Source: Kribbella caucasensis
GTDB lineage: Bacteria > Actinomycetota > Actinomycetes > Propionibacteriales > Kribbellaceae
Length of the DNA: 64,000 bases
Reading direction: 5' to 3'
NCBI RefSeq assembly: GCF_004361855.1
Contig: NZ_SNWQ01000025.1
Span: 1-64,000 of the forward strand
Made by a program: the position numbers and the translations under genes. Every line of letters starts with the position of its first letter. The first letter of the stretch is position 1. A model generated the notes under the pieces. That model saw only the letters and a program-made list of their open reading frames with translations. It was not told the DNA's origin and made no database searches. Below, in pieces: positions 29,793-38,937 of this stretch.

Positions 29793-31222
29793 CGCACTCC
29801 TCGCCGCAGGCTCGGAGCGGTGGCGGTGACGGTGGCGCCATCTGCGTACAACCCGACCCGTCCTGGTCGTGAGGTGTAGAGCCGTCCGCTGAGCGCGACC
29901 TGGTCGTCGACGTAGGCGACCAGGGCAGTTCCGTCGACGACGATGCGGTACCGGATTGGGATGCCTGGCTGGATGTGGAGTGGCCGGTCGAGTTCGGGCA
30001 TGTGGTCGACGTACCAGTCGCGGTAGCCGCCGATCTTCCCGAATTGGACAGCCTGTCGGTCGGGATTGAAGCGCAGGAAGTATCCGGTGTCGCCGGTGGC
30101 ATCGACTCGTAGGAGGACACCCGCTTCGCCAGCGTTCTTGTTGAAGGTGAGTTCCCCCTCGATGAGGCAGCTCGCCGGCATGTCTTCGCCATAGGCCGCC
30201 GTGTAGGCATGGGGGGAGTCCGCGCGGTAGCCCTGTGGTGTGGAGACCCAGTTTGAGCCATTCAGCTGAAGTTCCTGCCGGCTCGGCTGCCAGAACGCAG
30301 CCGCCAGGGTCTGGGGCATCCGGACACCTAGGGTTCCGTCGTCGTTCTGCACGATCTCGTGCACAGTGAGGTTGCCGCCCCACTGCCAGTCGCCGCCGTC
30401 GGCGTCGCCCACCTTGCTTGGGTTCCAGCCGAACAGGTATCTGCGGCCTTGCTCGTCCCCGGCGGATTTCGCGGCGTAGAAGGCACGGTTGTCGAACAGG
30501 TTGTCGAACGGCGTGAGCCATGGTCCTTGCAGTGAACGGCTCATCGCGTACCGGGTGGCGGTGCGTGTGGTGTATTCGGAGAACACCAGGTAGTACCAAT
30601 CGCCCATCCGGAAGAGGTCCGGGCACTCGTGACCGTGATACCGGCCCGGAGCGTAGAACGGCTTCTCGACAGTCCAGTTCGTCAGATCATCGCTGGTGAG
30701 GAGCGCTGTGCAGCCTCGGCGGGAGACAGGACCGCTCGCCGTACGTGCAGCGATCAGCATGTTGTAACGACCGGTGTCGGGGTCCTGGTAGACGAACGGG
30801 TCGCGCCAGTCGTGGCGCTCGTAGAGCGTCTCGTCGGCGTAGGACACTTCGCCAGCCACCTTGGTCCAGCTGATCAGGTCCTTGCTGGTGGCGTGGAGGA
30901 TGGCCTGCTCGCGGTGGACGGCGTCGCGAAAGTATGGGTTGATTCCGGTGTAGAAGATGTGATGCAGCCCGTCGTCATCGGTGATGACCGACCCGGTGGC
31001 GACGGTGAGGTCCTGGTCGTCGATGGTCTCCTTCGACAGCGCTTCGCCGTGGTCGGTGAAGGTGACGAAGTCGTCGGTCGAGACGTGATGCCACGGGCTG
31101 CCGATGCCGTAGGAGTCCTTGTCTCGATAGTCCCTGAGGTAGAACACGTGGTAGCGACCGTCGGCGTAGAAAGGGATGCAGTCGCCGACGACACCGGGGA
31201 CGGGCTTGTGAAAGATCTGCAT
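29789..31222 (-). CDS. GH32-like family protein with atypical N-terminus
   Basis: 477 residues from ATG 31222. The propeller begins GDCIPFYADGRYHVFYLRDY, so the usual W-x-NDPNG is missing and the aspartate of GDCIPF takes its place. The later motifs are regular: HDWRDPFVYQDPDTG and GHECPDLFRMGDWYYL. A C-terminal lectin-like sandwich follows. It is probably cytoplasmic and active on a fructoside, but the changed nucleophile loop implies a different substrate or mechanism from its neighbour. It is coupled to the downstream GH32 gene. Confidence 0.8.
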   Translation of the reverse strand: MQIFHKPVPGVVGDCIPFYADGRYHVFYLRDYRDKDSYGIGSPWHHVSTDDFVTFTDHGEALSKETIDDQDLTVATGSVITDDDGLHHIFYTGINPYFRDAVHREQAILHATSKDLISWTKVAGEVSYADETLYERHDWRDPFVYQDPDTGRYNMLIAARTASGPVSRRGCTALLTSDDLTNWTVEKPFYAPGRYHGHECPDLFRMGDWYYLVFSEYTTRTATRYAMSRSLQGPWLTPFDNLFDNRAFYAAKSAGDEQGRRYLFGWNPSKVGDADGGDWQWGGNLTVHEIVQNDDGTLGVRMPQTLAAAFWQPSRQELQLNGSNWVSTPQGYRADSPHAYTAAYGEDMPASCLIEGELTFNKNAGEAGVLLRVDATGDTGYFLRFNPDRQAVQFGKIGGYRDWYVDHMPELDRPLHIQPGIPIRYRIVVDGTALVAYVDDQVALSGRLYTSRPGRVGLYADGATVTATAPSLRRGVR

Positions 31223-31247
31223 GGAGGTTTCCCAACCGTTCGAGGGC

Positions 31248-32489
31248 TCAGCGTGAGTACGGGTCGGCGGCGTCGCGGAGGCCGTCGCCGACGAAGTTGA
31301 ACAAGACGACGGCGAACACCAGGAAGGCGGCCGGCGCGAGGAGCCAGGGGTAGTTCGCCACGACGGTGACATCCTGGGCTTGCTGCAGCAGGGTTCCCCA
31401 ACTGACGTCCGGGGCGCTGATGCCTAGCCCAAGGAAGCTCAGCGTGGTCTCGCCGAGGATCATGCCCGGGATCGCGAGGGTGACGTGGACGACGAGGAAG
31501 CTGGTCACACCCGGCAGCAGGTGTCTGCGGATGATGGACAGGTGCCCGGCCGAGGAGATTCGTGCGGCCGTCACGTAGTCCTCTTCGCGCAGCGACATCA
31601 CTTTGCCGCGCACCACGCGCGCCAGCCCGGTCCAGCCGACCAGGGAAAGGATCAAGGTGATCGCGAAGTAGGTCTGGATTCCTGACCAGCCCTGTGGGAT
31701 CGCCGCGGACAACGCCATCCACAGAGGGATCAACGGGATGCTGATGAGGAAGTCGATCAGCCGCTGGATCACAGAGTCGGCCAGCCCTCCGAAGTACCCC
31801 GAGATCCCACCGAGCACGACGCCCAGCACGAAACTGAGCGCTACACCGCCAAGGCCGATCAGCAGTGAAACCCGGGAGGCATGGACCAACCGGGAGAACA
31901 GATCCCGGCCCAAGTGGTCACTGCCCAGCAGGAACACCGGTCGCCCTTCGGTGCCGAAGAGCCGGTGCTCCATTGACACCACGCCGGCGAGCTTGTACGG
32001 CTCCGTCTTCACGAACAGCTTGATCGGATAACGCTGCGCTTCCTCGGGCACCTTCTGCTCGTACTGGAACGTTTCCTGGTTCAGCTCGTTCCGCGTCTCG
32101 TAGATGAAGGGCCGGTGCCAATTGCCCTGCTGGTCCATCAGGTGCACACGGGTGGGCGCGGTGTACTGCGCGTCGTCGAACCGCTGGAGCTTGTCGTAGG
32201 GCGCGACGAAGTCGGCGAACAGCGCGATGCCGTACAAGGCTGCGAGCAGGATCAGACTCGCGGTCGCGAGGCGGTGCTTGGTGAACCTCGCGCGCACCAG
32301 TCGCGCTTGCGATGCCTCCCTCAGCCGCTCTTCGATCCGCCGCTGACGCCGACCGCGTGCCGACCTCTGCTCCTTGAGCAGTTCAGCGCCACGGCGGTTG
32401 ACGTAGTGCCGGTCGGCTCGGCTTCTGGTCTGCCTTTTGCCGGAGCCCCCGGATGGGGGTTGGGGTTTGTGAGTTGCTGTCTCGGTCAT
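31248..32489 (-). CDS. Opp/Dpp-type ABC transporter permease (DppC-like) with large external loop
   Basis: A 413-residue permease from ATG 32489. A long basic N-terminal arm (about 70 residues) precedes the first helix (TASLILLAALYGIALFADFV). An unusually long extracytoplasmic insert of about 90 residues follows before LLGSDHLGRDLFSRLVHASR. The core has the BPD signature region SLREEDYVTAARISSAGHLS. DppC proteins are usually about 300 residues, so the arm and loop are extra. It is the partner of the permease at 32500. Confidence 0.9.
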   Translation of the reverse strand: MTETATHKPQPPSGGSGKRQTRSRADRHYVNRRGAELLKEQRSARGRRQRRIEERLREASQARLVRARFTKHRLATASLILLAALYGIALFADFVAPYDKLQRFDDAQYTAPTRVHLMDQQGNWHRPFIYETRNELNQETFQYEQKVPEEAQRYPIKLFVKTEPYKLAGVVSMEHRLFGTEGRPVFLLGSDHLGRDLFSRLVHASRVSLLIGLGGVALSFVLGVVLGGISGYFGGLADSVIQRLIDFLISIPLIPLWMALSAAIPQGWSGIQTYFAITLILSLVGWTGLARVVRGKVMSLREEDYVTAARISSAGHLSIIRRHLLPGVTSFLVVHVTLAIPGMILGETTLSFLGLGISAPDVSWGTLLQQAQDVTVVANYPWLLAPAAFLVFAVVLFNFVGDGLRDAADPYSR

Positions 32490-32499
32490 CGCGTGCACC

Positions 32500-33483
32500 T
32501 CACTCGTACCGGATGCGCGGATCGACGACGGCCAGAAGGACGTCGGATGCCAGCGTCCCGATGACCGTGAGCGCGCTCAGGATCATCACCAGCGCCCCGG
32601 TGAGGTACATGTCTTGGGACAGGATGGCCTCGAGAAGCACCGGCCCGGTTGTCGGGATATTGAGGACCTTCGAGACGACGACCTCGCCGCCCACCAAGGC
32701 CGGCAGCATCCACCCGATCGTGGAGATCAGGGGGTTGATAGCGATCCTCACTGGGTAGCGCATGACCAGCTTCCATTCCGGCATGCCCTTTGACCGCGCC
32801 GTGGTGACGTACTGCTTCTTGACCTCGTCCAGCAGTGACGCCCGCAGCACCCGGATCACCCCTGCCGCGCTGGTCACTGCCAGAACCAGCAGCGGCAGCC
32901 ACAGGTTCTTGAGCATGTCGACGAACTTCGCCACCGACCACGGCGCGGCCCGGTACTCCGGCGAGAACATGCCGGTCACAAGCCACCCGGTCTTCTCGTA
33001 GACCACGTACATCAGCACCAGGGCGAGGAGGAATCCGGGGACGGCCAGCCCGACGAAGCTGATGAAAGTGAACAGGTGATCCCAGACCGAGTACTGCCGC
33101 AGCGCGGAGTAGATGCCTATCGGGACGGCGATCACCCAGGTCAGCAGCATCGCGGCCAAGGCGATGCCGACGGTGCGCGGTACTCGCTCCTTCAAGATGT
33201 CGCCGACCGGGCGGTCGTAGAGGAACGAGTTGCCGAAGTCGCCCTGGGCGATGTGCTTGACCCAGATGCCGTACTGGATGTACACGGGCCTGTCCAGGCC
33301 GTACTGGGCTTCGATCGCGGCACGCTGCCCCTGGTTGACCGTGCCGCCCTGAACCTCCAGGTTGCGCACGTAGGTATCGACGAAGTCGCCCGGGGGGAGC
33401 TGGATCACCGCGAACGACACGACCGAGATCAGGAACAGGAACGGGATGAGCATCAGCAGACGGCGGAGCACGAACCGAGCCAT
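32500..33483 (-). CDS. Opp/Dpp-type ABC transporter permease (DppB-like)
   Basis: A 327-residue permease beginning MARFVLRRLLMLIPFLFLIS, the usual DppB first helix. It has an external domain after it, then QGDFGNSFLYDRPVGDILKE and the cytoplasmic coupling loop (EVKKQYVTTARSKGMPEWKL). It forms the membrane channel with the DppC-like partner. It lies between the binding-protein gene and the second permease in the minus-strand operon. Confidence 0.92.
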   Translation of the reverse strand: MARFVLRRLLMLIPFLFLISVVSFAVIQLPPGDFVDTYVRNLEVQGGTVNQGQRAAIEAQYGLDRPVYIQYGIWVKHIAQGDFGNSFLYDRPVGDILKERVPRTVGIALAAMLLTWVIAVPIGIYSALRQYSVWDHLFTFISFVGLAVPGFLLALVLMYVVYEKTGWLVTGMFSPEYRAAPWSVAKFVDMLKNLWLPLLVLAVTSAAGVIRVLRASLLDEVKKQYVTTARSKGMPEWKLVMRYPVRIAINPLISTIGWMLPALVGGEVVVSKVLNIPTTGPVLLEAILSQDMYLTGALVMILSALTVIGTLASDVLLAVVDPRIRYE

Positions 33484-33513
33484 CAGAGTGCCTCCCTTCC
33501 GGGTTGGTCTGAC

Positions 33514-35487
33514 TCACTCATCGGCGAACCACAACGCCTCGGCGTTGATGTAGGTGTCCAGCTCGTACGGCGAGCCCTCTTTCGGCACGTTCCGCAGCCG
33601 GGTATCGACGATGTTCGGCGTGACCCGCACGCCCGCTGTGGGGATGAAGGCGTAGTTCTCGCGCAGCCAGGTCACCAATTCCTCGTACAGCTTCTTGCCC
33701 TCGGGCGACTCCGGCGGGAACGCCTTGCGCGCGGTCGCCAACTCGTAGAACTTCTGCATGTTCGCCGGCGGCTTGCGGCCCTCTTTGCCGTTGGAGGTGA
33801 AGTACGTCCAGGTAGCGGGCGACCAGGGGCCCTTGCTGGCCGGCAGGTAGTCCTCAGAGATGCCCGACGCCCAGGCCGGGCCGTCGTTCCAGGCCATCGA
33901 CGCCATGATCTGGTTGGCCGCCTTGCGCTGGTCGAATAGGGTGCCCTCGACTCGTTCGATCTCGACCTTGATACCGACCTGCTCCAGTTGTTCCTTCAGC
34001 AGTTCTGCGACCGGGTCGAAGTCGGGGGATCCTGCCGCGTGGGTCAGCCGCAGGACGAAGGGCTTGCCGTCCGGGCCGAGCCGGAACCCCTTGCCGTCCG
34101 TGCGATTCATACCCGCCTCGTCGAGTAGCTGCTTCGCCAGTCCGGGGTCGTGCCCTTGCCACTCGGGGCCCAACTTTTCGTACAGCCCGAAGTACACCGA
34201 CTTGCTGATGCCTTCGGTATCCACCGCGGCCGCGACAGCCTTGCTGAACCGGTGGGCTGGATCGGCCATCAGCTTCTGCCAGGCGCCAGCCGGGTTCTGG
34301 TACTGGTAGTCCTGGTTCAGGAACAACAGCAGCGGGTTGTTGAACGACTTGCTGGTAAAGACCCGGAACTTTGAGCGTTCGGCGTTCTGCTTGTAGACCG
34401 GCATCTTGTTCAGGCTCACCTCGCCGCCCGAGGCGAGGGACACCTGTCCTGCCAGAACTGCGTTGGTCAAGGCATCGGGGTCGACCACCCGGTCGATGAC
34501 GACCTGGTCGACGTACGGGAGCTGATGCCCAGACTTGTCGACGTGCCAGAAGTACGGGTTGCGATCGTAGACGCTGCGGTTCTCCGTCGACTGGCTCAGC
34601 ACCCACGCGTTCAGCGTCGGCAGCCCGAGCGCCTGGGGAGCACCGACGTCCCAATGAGGCACATCCTTGTAGGTGATGAGCTGCACCCAGTTGGCCCGCC
34701 GGTTCTTCTTCACCAGGGCGGCCAGCGCATCGGGCTTGGCGTACTTCTGGTGGAACTGCTTCAGGTAGTGGGCCGGCTTGAAGAGCATGTTGTAGTACGG
34801 GATCCAGGAGTTCAGGTTGGCGATGAAGTAGCCGTAGGGCTTGGAGAACTCGAGCTCGAAGCTGTACTTGTCAACCACTTTGAGCTTGGCCGGACCAAGC
34901 CTGGCGTCGCCCTGTGTGAAGAGCTCGGTCGGCCACGGCAGCTGCACCTCCTTGTCCTGATACATGTCCTCGAACGCGAACCGCACGTCATCAGTCGTAA
35001 GCGGGACGCCGTCGGACCAGCGCAGTCCCTTGCGAATGGTGAACTTGAACGTCTTGTAGTCATCGGTGTAGGAGAACTCGCTGACGATGTTCGGAGCGCT
35101 GACTCCGGTCGACTGACTCGGCGATCTTAAGATGGTCGCGCCACCGGCGATGTTCACCCAGCCGGTCGGGAACGTCGCGGCTCCCTTGAACGTCCCGCCG
35201 TACTTACCGTCCTGCCAGTCCATGTGCTCCTTCTGCAGGAGCGTTCCATCCCCGACAGCAAAGGGTTGCTCCGGCAACCGCTGGTCGATCGGCGGCAGCT
35301 TGCCGGCGGCCACCTTCGCCGCCAGCGCCGGCGGCTCGAGGAATCCGCGCGCCGACTTCGGTCCTTCATTCACTGCGCTGGCGCCCGCCGGTTCGTCATC
35401 CCCCGTCGACTGGCGTACCACCACGAAGGCGAGCACGAGCGCCACGAGTACACCTGGCGCGATGAAGCGCCTCAGCTTTCGGTTCAT
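33514..35487 (-). CDS. Opp-type family 5 solute-binding protein, membrane anchored
   Basis: A 657-residue SBP_bac_5 protein. A single N-terminal hydrophobic helix (RRFIAPGVLVALVLAFVVVR) is followed by an Asp/Glu/Ala linker, with no lipobox cysteine and no obvious cleavage site, so it is probably held by an uncleaved anchor. Family landmarks are FTIRKGLRWSDGVPLTTDDV and LTHAAGSPDFDPVAELLKEQ. It is longer than typical peptide-binding relatives (about 540). With GH32/GH172 neighbours the ligand is more likely a fructo-oligosaccharide or cyclic difructose than a peptide. ATG 35487 is preceded by AAGGAG. Confidence 0.88.
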   Translation of the reverse strand: MNRKLRRFIAPGVLVALVLAFVVVRQSTGDDEPAGASAVNEGPKSARGFLEPPALAAKVAAGKLPPIDQRLPEQPFAVGDGTLLQKEHMDWQDGKYGGTFKGAATFPTGWVNIAGGATILRSPSQSTGVSAPNIVSEFSYTDDYKTFKFTIRKGLRWSDGVPLTTDDVRFAFEDMYQDKEVQLPWPTELFTQGDARLGPAKLKVVDKYSFELEFSKPYGYFIANLNSWIPYYNMLFKPAHYLKQFHQKYAKPDALAALVKKNRRANWVQLITYKDVPHWDVGAPQALGLPTLNAWVLSQSTENRSVYDRNPYFWHVDKSGHQLPYVDQVVIDRVVDPDALTNAVLAGQVSLASGGEVSLNKMPVYKQNAERSKFRVFTSKSFNNPLLLFLNQDYQYQNPAGAWQKLMADPAHRFSKAVAAAVDTEGISKSVYFGLYEKLGPEWQGHDPGLAKQLLDEAGMNRTDGKGFRLGPDGKPFVLRLTHAAGSPDFDPVAELLKEQLEQVGIKVEIERVEGTLFDQRKAANQIMASMAWNDGPAWASGISEDYLPASKGPWSPATWTYFTSNGKEGRKPPANMQKFYELATARKAFPPESPEGKKLYEELVTWLRENYAFIPTAGVRVTPNIVDTRLRNVPKEGSPYELDTYINAEALWFADE

Positions 35488-35662
35488 CTGCGATGCAACT
35501 CCTTGATGATCAGCGCCTGCGCCGGCGGCTGTCAGAGAACGGCGGACCACGACGGTCCTCTCCCGAGAGGCCCGACCTGCGCGCCTTCGAGGTCGCCCGC
35601 AACGGGGGTGGTGGCGGGCGAAGTCAGCTCCGCAAGGGTCCTGCGGGGTGAGCTAGGTGTTA

Positions 35663-35703
35663 CGATTTAGTAAATTGATACAGTGGCTTGCTCAGCTCGT
35701 CAA
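35663..35703 (-). promoter_or_regulatory. Promoter and operator 1 of the fructan transporter operon
   Basis: On the minus strand TTGACG (35703-35698), a 17-base spacer and TATCAA (35680-35675) form a strong -35/-10 pair. Immediately downstream, around the likely start of transcription, is the palindrome ATTTAGTAAAT (35665-35675) within CGATTTAGTAAA. The same 12-mer occurs inverted at 35783, before the LacI gene, so this is very probably the LacI-type operator. Confidence 0.7.
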
Positions 35704-35753
35704 GAGCTGGACACGTCTGGGTTATCTGAGTGACACATGTCGGTGCCCAGCGC

Positions 35754-35794
35754 TTGACACCGGTGCTGCCTGGCTGAATCCTTTTACTAAATCG
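35754..35794 (+). promoter_or_regulatory. Promoter and operator 2 upstream of the LacI-type gene
   Basis: TTGACA (35754-35759) is a good -35; a weak -10 follows (TGAATC or a neighbour). TTTACTAAATCG (35783-35794) is the exact reverse complement of the CGATTTAGTAAA operator at 35663. It ends 16 bases before the LacI ATG, so the regulator likely represses itself and the operon starting at 36864. Confidence 0.6.
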
Positions 35795-35810
35795 CATTAG
35801 AGGAGCTGGC

Positions 35811-36848
35811 ATGGTGTCACAGAAGACCCCGCGGCCCACGATGGCTCAGGTGGCCAAGCTGGCTGGAGTGTCGCCGACCACGGTTTCGATGGTGATCAAC
35901 GATGATCCACGCGCCACCAGCATCTCCGCGCCTACCCGTGATCGGGTCGCCGAGGCGATCAGGACGCTCGGCTACCGGCCGAACTACGCGGCACGTGGGC
36001 TGCGGACGCAGAAGTCCGAGACGCTGGGGTTCATCACCGACGAGATCGCCACGACGCCGTTCGCCGGTGACACGATCCGTGGCGCTCAAGAGTATGCATG
36101 GAAACGCAACCATCTGCTCACTGTGTTCAACACCGGCGGCGACCCATCGGTGCAGGAGGCCGCTATCGAGATGATGCTGGGGCGCCAGGTCGACGGGATC
36201 ATCTTCGGTGCGATGTACACCCGTGAGGTGTCACCACCACCACGAAGCTTGGAGCGAAGCCACGCTGTCCTGCTGAACTGCTACGCGCCCGGAACCGACT
36301 ACATCTCAGTCATACCGGCTGAGCAGGAGGGGGCACGCACCGCCACGCAGATCTTGACCGACGCTGGCCATCGCAGGATCGGTTTCATCAACGGACCCGC
36401 TGGTTACGCTGCCAAGGAGCGCCTCAAGGGTCACCGTCGGGCGCTTAAGGAGTTTGGCATCCGCTACGACCCGAGCCTGGTGCGGCAAGGCAACTATCAA
36501 TCGGACGGCGGTTACGAGCAGGCGTTGACGCTTCTTCGTAGGGATGACGCGCCAACAGCGTTGTTCTGCGCAAACGATCGCACAGCGGTTGGCGCCTACT
36601 ACGCGATCATGCAGCTCGGTCTCTCGATCCCAGGTGATGTTTCTGTTGTCGGCTACGACAATCAGCTCGAATTGGCCGCCTACGCCAGCCCGCCGCTGAC
36701 GACGATCCAGCTGCCTCACTACGAAATGGGCTACGCGGCGGCCCAGTACCTGCTCGAAGGAGCACCCTCGAACGGACAGGCCAGCACCGTCCACGAGATC
36801 GACTGCCCGGCCGTCCTTCGCGACTCCGTGGGACCGCCACCCAACTGA
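35811..36848 (+). CDS. LacI-family repressor of the fructan locus
   Basis: 345 residues. An N-terminal LacI helix-turn-helix with hinge (PTMAQVAKLAGVSPTTVSMV, to YRPNYAARGL) is followed by a periplasmic-binding-protein-like sugar-sensing domain (ETLGFITDEIATTPFAGDTI onward). The ribosome binding site GAGGAG precedes ATG 35811. It lies between the minus-strand binding-protein/permease/GH operon and the plus-strand ATPase/kinase/GH operon. With an operator copy in front of each side, it likely controls both. The inducer is probably a fructose-containing sugar. Confidence 0.92.
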   Translation: MVSQKTPRPTMAQVAKLAGVSPTTVSMVINDDPRATSISAPTRDRVAEAIRTLGYRPNYAARGLRTQKSETLGFITDEIATTPFAGDTIRGAQEYAWKRNHLLTVFNTGGDPSVQEAAIEMMLGRQVDGIIFGAMYTREVSPPPRSLERSHAVLLNCYAPGTDYISVIPAEQEGARTATQILTDAGHRRIGFINGPAGYAAKERLKGHRRALKEFGIRYDPSLVRQGNYQSDGGYEQALTLLRRDDAPTALFCANDRTAVGAYYAIMQLGLSIPGDVSVVGYDNQLELAAYASPPLTTIQLPHYEMGYAAAQYLLEGAPSNGQASTVHEIDCPAVLRDSVGPPPN

Positions 36849-36863
36849 CGGGAACGACGACTT

Positions 36864-37883
36864 ATGAACCTACTCGAGCTCCAGGATCTCAAGACGTACT
36901 TCTTCACCGACGAAGGTGTGGTCAAGGCAGTCGACGGGGTCAGTCTGAGCGTCGGCGAACGCGAAATCGTCGGTGTGATCGGCGAGTCTGGCTGCGGCAA
37001 GAGCACGATGGCACATTCACTGCTGCGCCTCATCGTTCCGCCAGGGGAAGTAGTCCAAGGCAGCGCGGTACTCAGCCGCAAGGACGGCGGAACCACCGAC
37101 GTGTTCTCCCTCGAGCCGGACTCCGCTGAGCTCCGCTCGATCCGGGGCAATGAGATCTCGATGATCTTCCAGGAGCCGATGACCAGTTTCTCCCCGGTGC
37201 ACACCATCGGCTTCCAAATCAGTGAGATGATCGGCCTGCACACCGATCTGAAACCTGCAGAGATCCGTGACCGGGTGCTCGAACTGCTCGCGCGAGTGGG
37301 GATCTCGAGTCCCGAGCAGCGCTACGACGAGTACCCGCATCAGCTGTCCGGTGGCATGCGGCAGCGCGCGATGATCGCCATGGCACTCGGATGCAAGCCT
37401 CGGATCGTCGTCGCGGACGAACCGACCACGGCCCTCGACGTCACCATCCAGGCGCAGATCCTGGAGCTGCTGAAGGACCTACAGGAGCAGGAGGAGCTGT
37501 CTGCGATCTACATCACCCACAACCTGGGCGTCGTGGCCGAGTACGTCGACCGCGTGTACGTCATGTACCTGGGTCGGGTGGTCGAAAGCGCCAGCACCGA
37601 GCAACTCTTCGAAAAGCCCCTCCACCCCTACACCCAAAAACTGCTCAGATCGGTCCCCCGGCCAGGAAAGCGCGTCGACAGGCTGGATGTCATCGAGGGG
37701 TCGGTGCCCACCCCGATCGGCTTGCCGCCGCAGTGCGGTTTCGTCTCACGCTGCCCCAGTGCACTCGAAGGCATCTGCGACGGCGCCGTCCCAGCGTTGA
37801 CCGAGGTCGAAGAAGGCCACTTCGTGCGGTGCTTCCTCTACGACGAACAGCAGGAGCCGAAGGATGACTGGGCAGATGTCTGA
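36864..37883 (+). CDS. Opp/Dpp-type ABC transporter ATPase (DppD-like)
   Basis: A 339-residue ATPase with Walker [17 protein letters not shown], signature [15 protein letters not shown], Walker [14 protein letters not shown] and the C-terminal oligopeptide-ATPase extension ([20 protein letters not shown], then cysteine-containing [15 protein letters not shown]). It powers the importer whose permeases and binding protein lie on the other side of the LacI gene. It starts 15 bases after lacI and overlaps the next ATPase by 20 bases. Confidence 0.93.
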   Translation: MNLLELQDLKTYFFTDEGVVKAVDGVSLSVGEREIVGVIGESGCGKSTMAHSLLRLIVPPGEVVQGSAVLSRKDGGTTDVFSLEPDSAELRSIRGNEISMIFQEPMTSFSPVHTIGFQISEMIGLHTDLKPAEIRDRVLELLARVGISSPEQRYDEYPHQLSGGMRQRAMIAMALGCKPRIVVADEPTTALDVTIQAQILELLKDLQEQEELSAIYITHNLGVVAEYVDRVYVMYLGRVVESASTEQLFEKPLHPYTQKLLRSVPRPGKRVDRLDVIEGSVPTPIGLPPQCGFVSRCPSALEGICDGAVPALTEVEEGHFVRCFLYDEQQEPKDDWADV

Positions 37884-38934
37884 CGAAACCGATGACCGGC
37901 GCGTGCTCGCCGTCGACGAGCTCACCAAGTTCTTCCCGATCCGGAAGGGTCTATGGCGCCGCCATTCCGCGGTGGTCCGAGCAGTCGATCGAGTGAACCT
38001 GCACGTCGACAAGGGCGAAACGCTCGCACTGGTAGGAGAGTCCGGATCCGGCAAGACGACGCTGGGCCGAATGATCGTCCGGGCGATCGAACCCACCAGC
38101 GGCCGGGTCAAGCTGCGTGGTGACGATGAAGACTGGCTGGACCTGACGGCCGCCGAGGGCGACCAGCTCAGGGCAGCGAGGCGCAACTTCCACATGATTT
38201 TCCAGGACCCCTACTCCTCCCTGGATCCCCGGATGACAGTTCAGGACATCGTGCTGGAGCCACTCATCCACAACCATCTCGCCCGCGGCGCCGTCGCCCG
38301 AAAACGCGTCCTGGAAACCCTTGAGCTCGTCGGTCTGAGCAGCCAGCACCTGCACCGCTACCCGCACGCATTCAGTGGTGGCCAGCGGCAACGGATCGGC
38401 ATCGCCCGCTCATTGGTCTGCGATCCAAAGCTGATCGTCTGCGATGAGGCCGTTTCCGCGCTCGACGTGTCGATCCAGGCCCAGATCCTCAATCTCCTGA
38501 AAGACCTCCAGGCGCGGCTCGGCATCTCCTACCTATTCATCGCCCACGACCTAGCCGTCGTCGAACACATCGCCCATCGCGTCGCGGTGATGTACGTCGG
38601 CCAGCTCGTCGAGCAAGCACCAACCGACGAACTCTTCAGCCGGCCACGGCACCCCTACACAGAGGCCCTGCTGTCGGCAGCGCCTATTCCCGAGCCCAAC
38701 CGGCACCGCGAGCGGATTGTGCTGCGTGGTGAGGTTGCCAGCCCGTCCGCACCACCGAGCGGCTGCTACTTCCACCCCCGCTGTCCCTATGCAATCGACC
38801 GCTGCCGAGTCGAAGCACCTGTATGGCGAGAGATATCACCGGCACATCACGTGGCATGCCACCGCGCCGACGAACTGACTCTTACCAGCGGATGGACAGA
38901 CCCCGAACCCCACGCGACCAAGGTGCCGGTCTGA
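37864..38934 (+). CDS. Opp/Dpp-type ABC transporter ATPase (DppF-like)
   Basis: A 356-residue ATPase with Walker A VGESGSGKTTLGRM, signature [15 protein letters not shown] and Walker B LIVCDEAVSALD (DEA in place of the commoner DEP). It has the family C-terminal domain (HPYTEALLSAAPIPEPNRHR and a CYFHPRCPYAIDRC cysteine cluster). It is the second ATPase of the fructan-locus transporter. ATG 37864, inside the previous gene, has a fair ribosome binding site; ATG 37876 is an alternative. Confidence 0.93.
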   Translation: MTGQMSDETDDRRVLAVDELTKFFPIRKGLWRRHSAVVRAVDRVNLHVDKGETLALVGESGSGKTTLGRMIVRAIEPTSGRVKLRGDDEDWLDLTAAEGDQLRAARRNFHMIFQDPYSSLDPRMTVQDIVLEPLIHNHLARGAVARKRVLETLELVGLSSQHLHRYPHAFSGGQRQRIGIARSLVCDPKLIVCDEAVSALDVSIQAQILNLLKDLQARLGISYLFIAHDLAVVEHIAHRVAVMYVGQLVEQAPTDELFSRPRHPYTEALLSAAPIPEPNRHRERIVLRGEVASPSAPPSGCYFHPRCPYAIDRCRVEAPVWREISPAHHVACHRADELTLTSGWTDPEPHATKVPV

Positions 38935-38937
38935 GCG

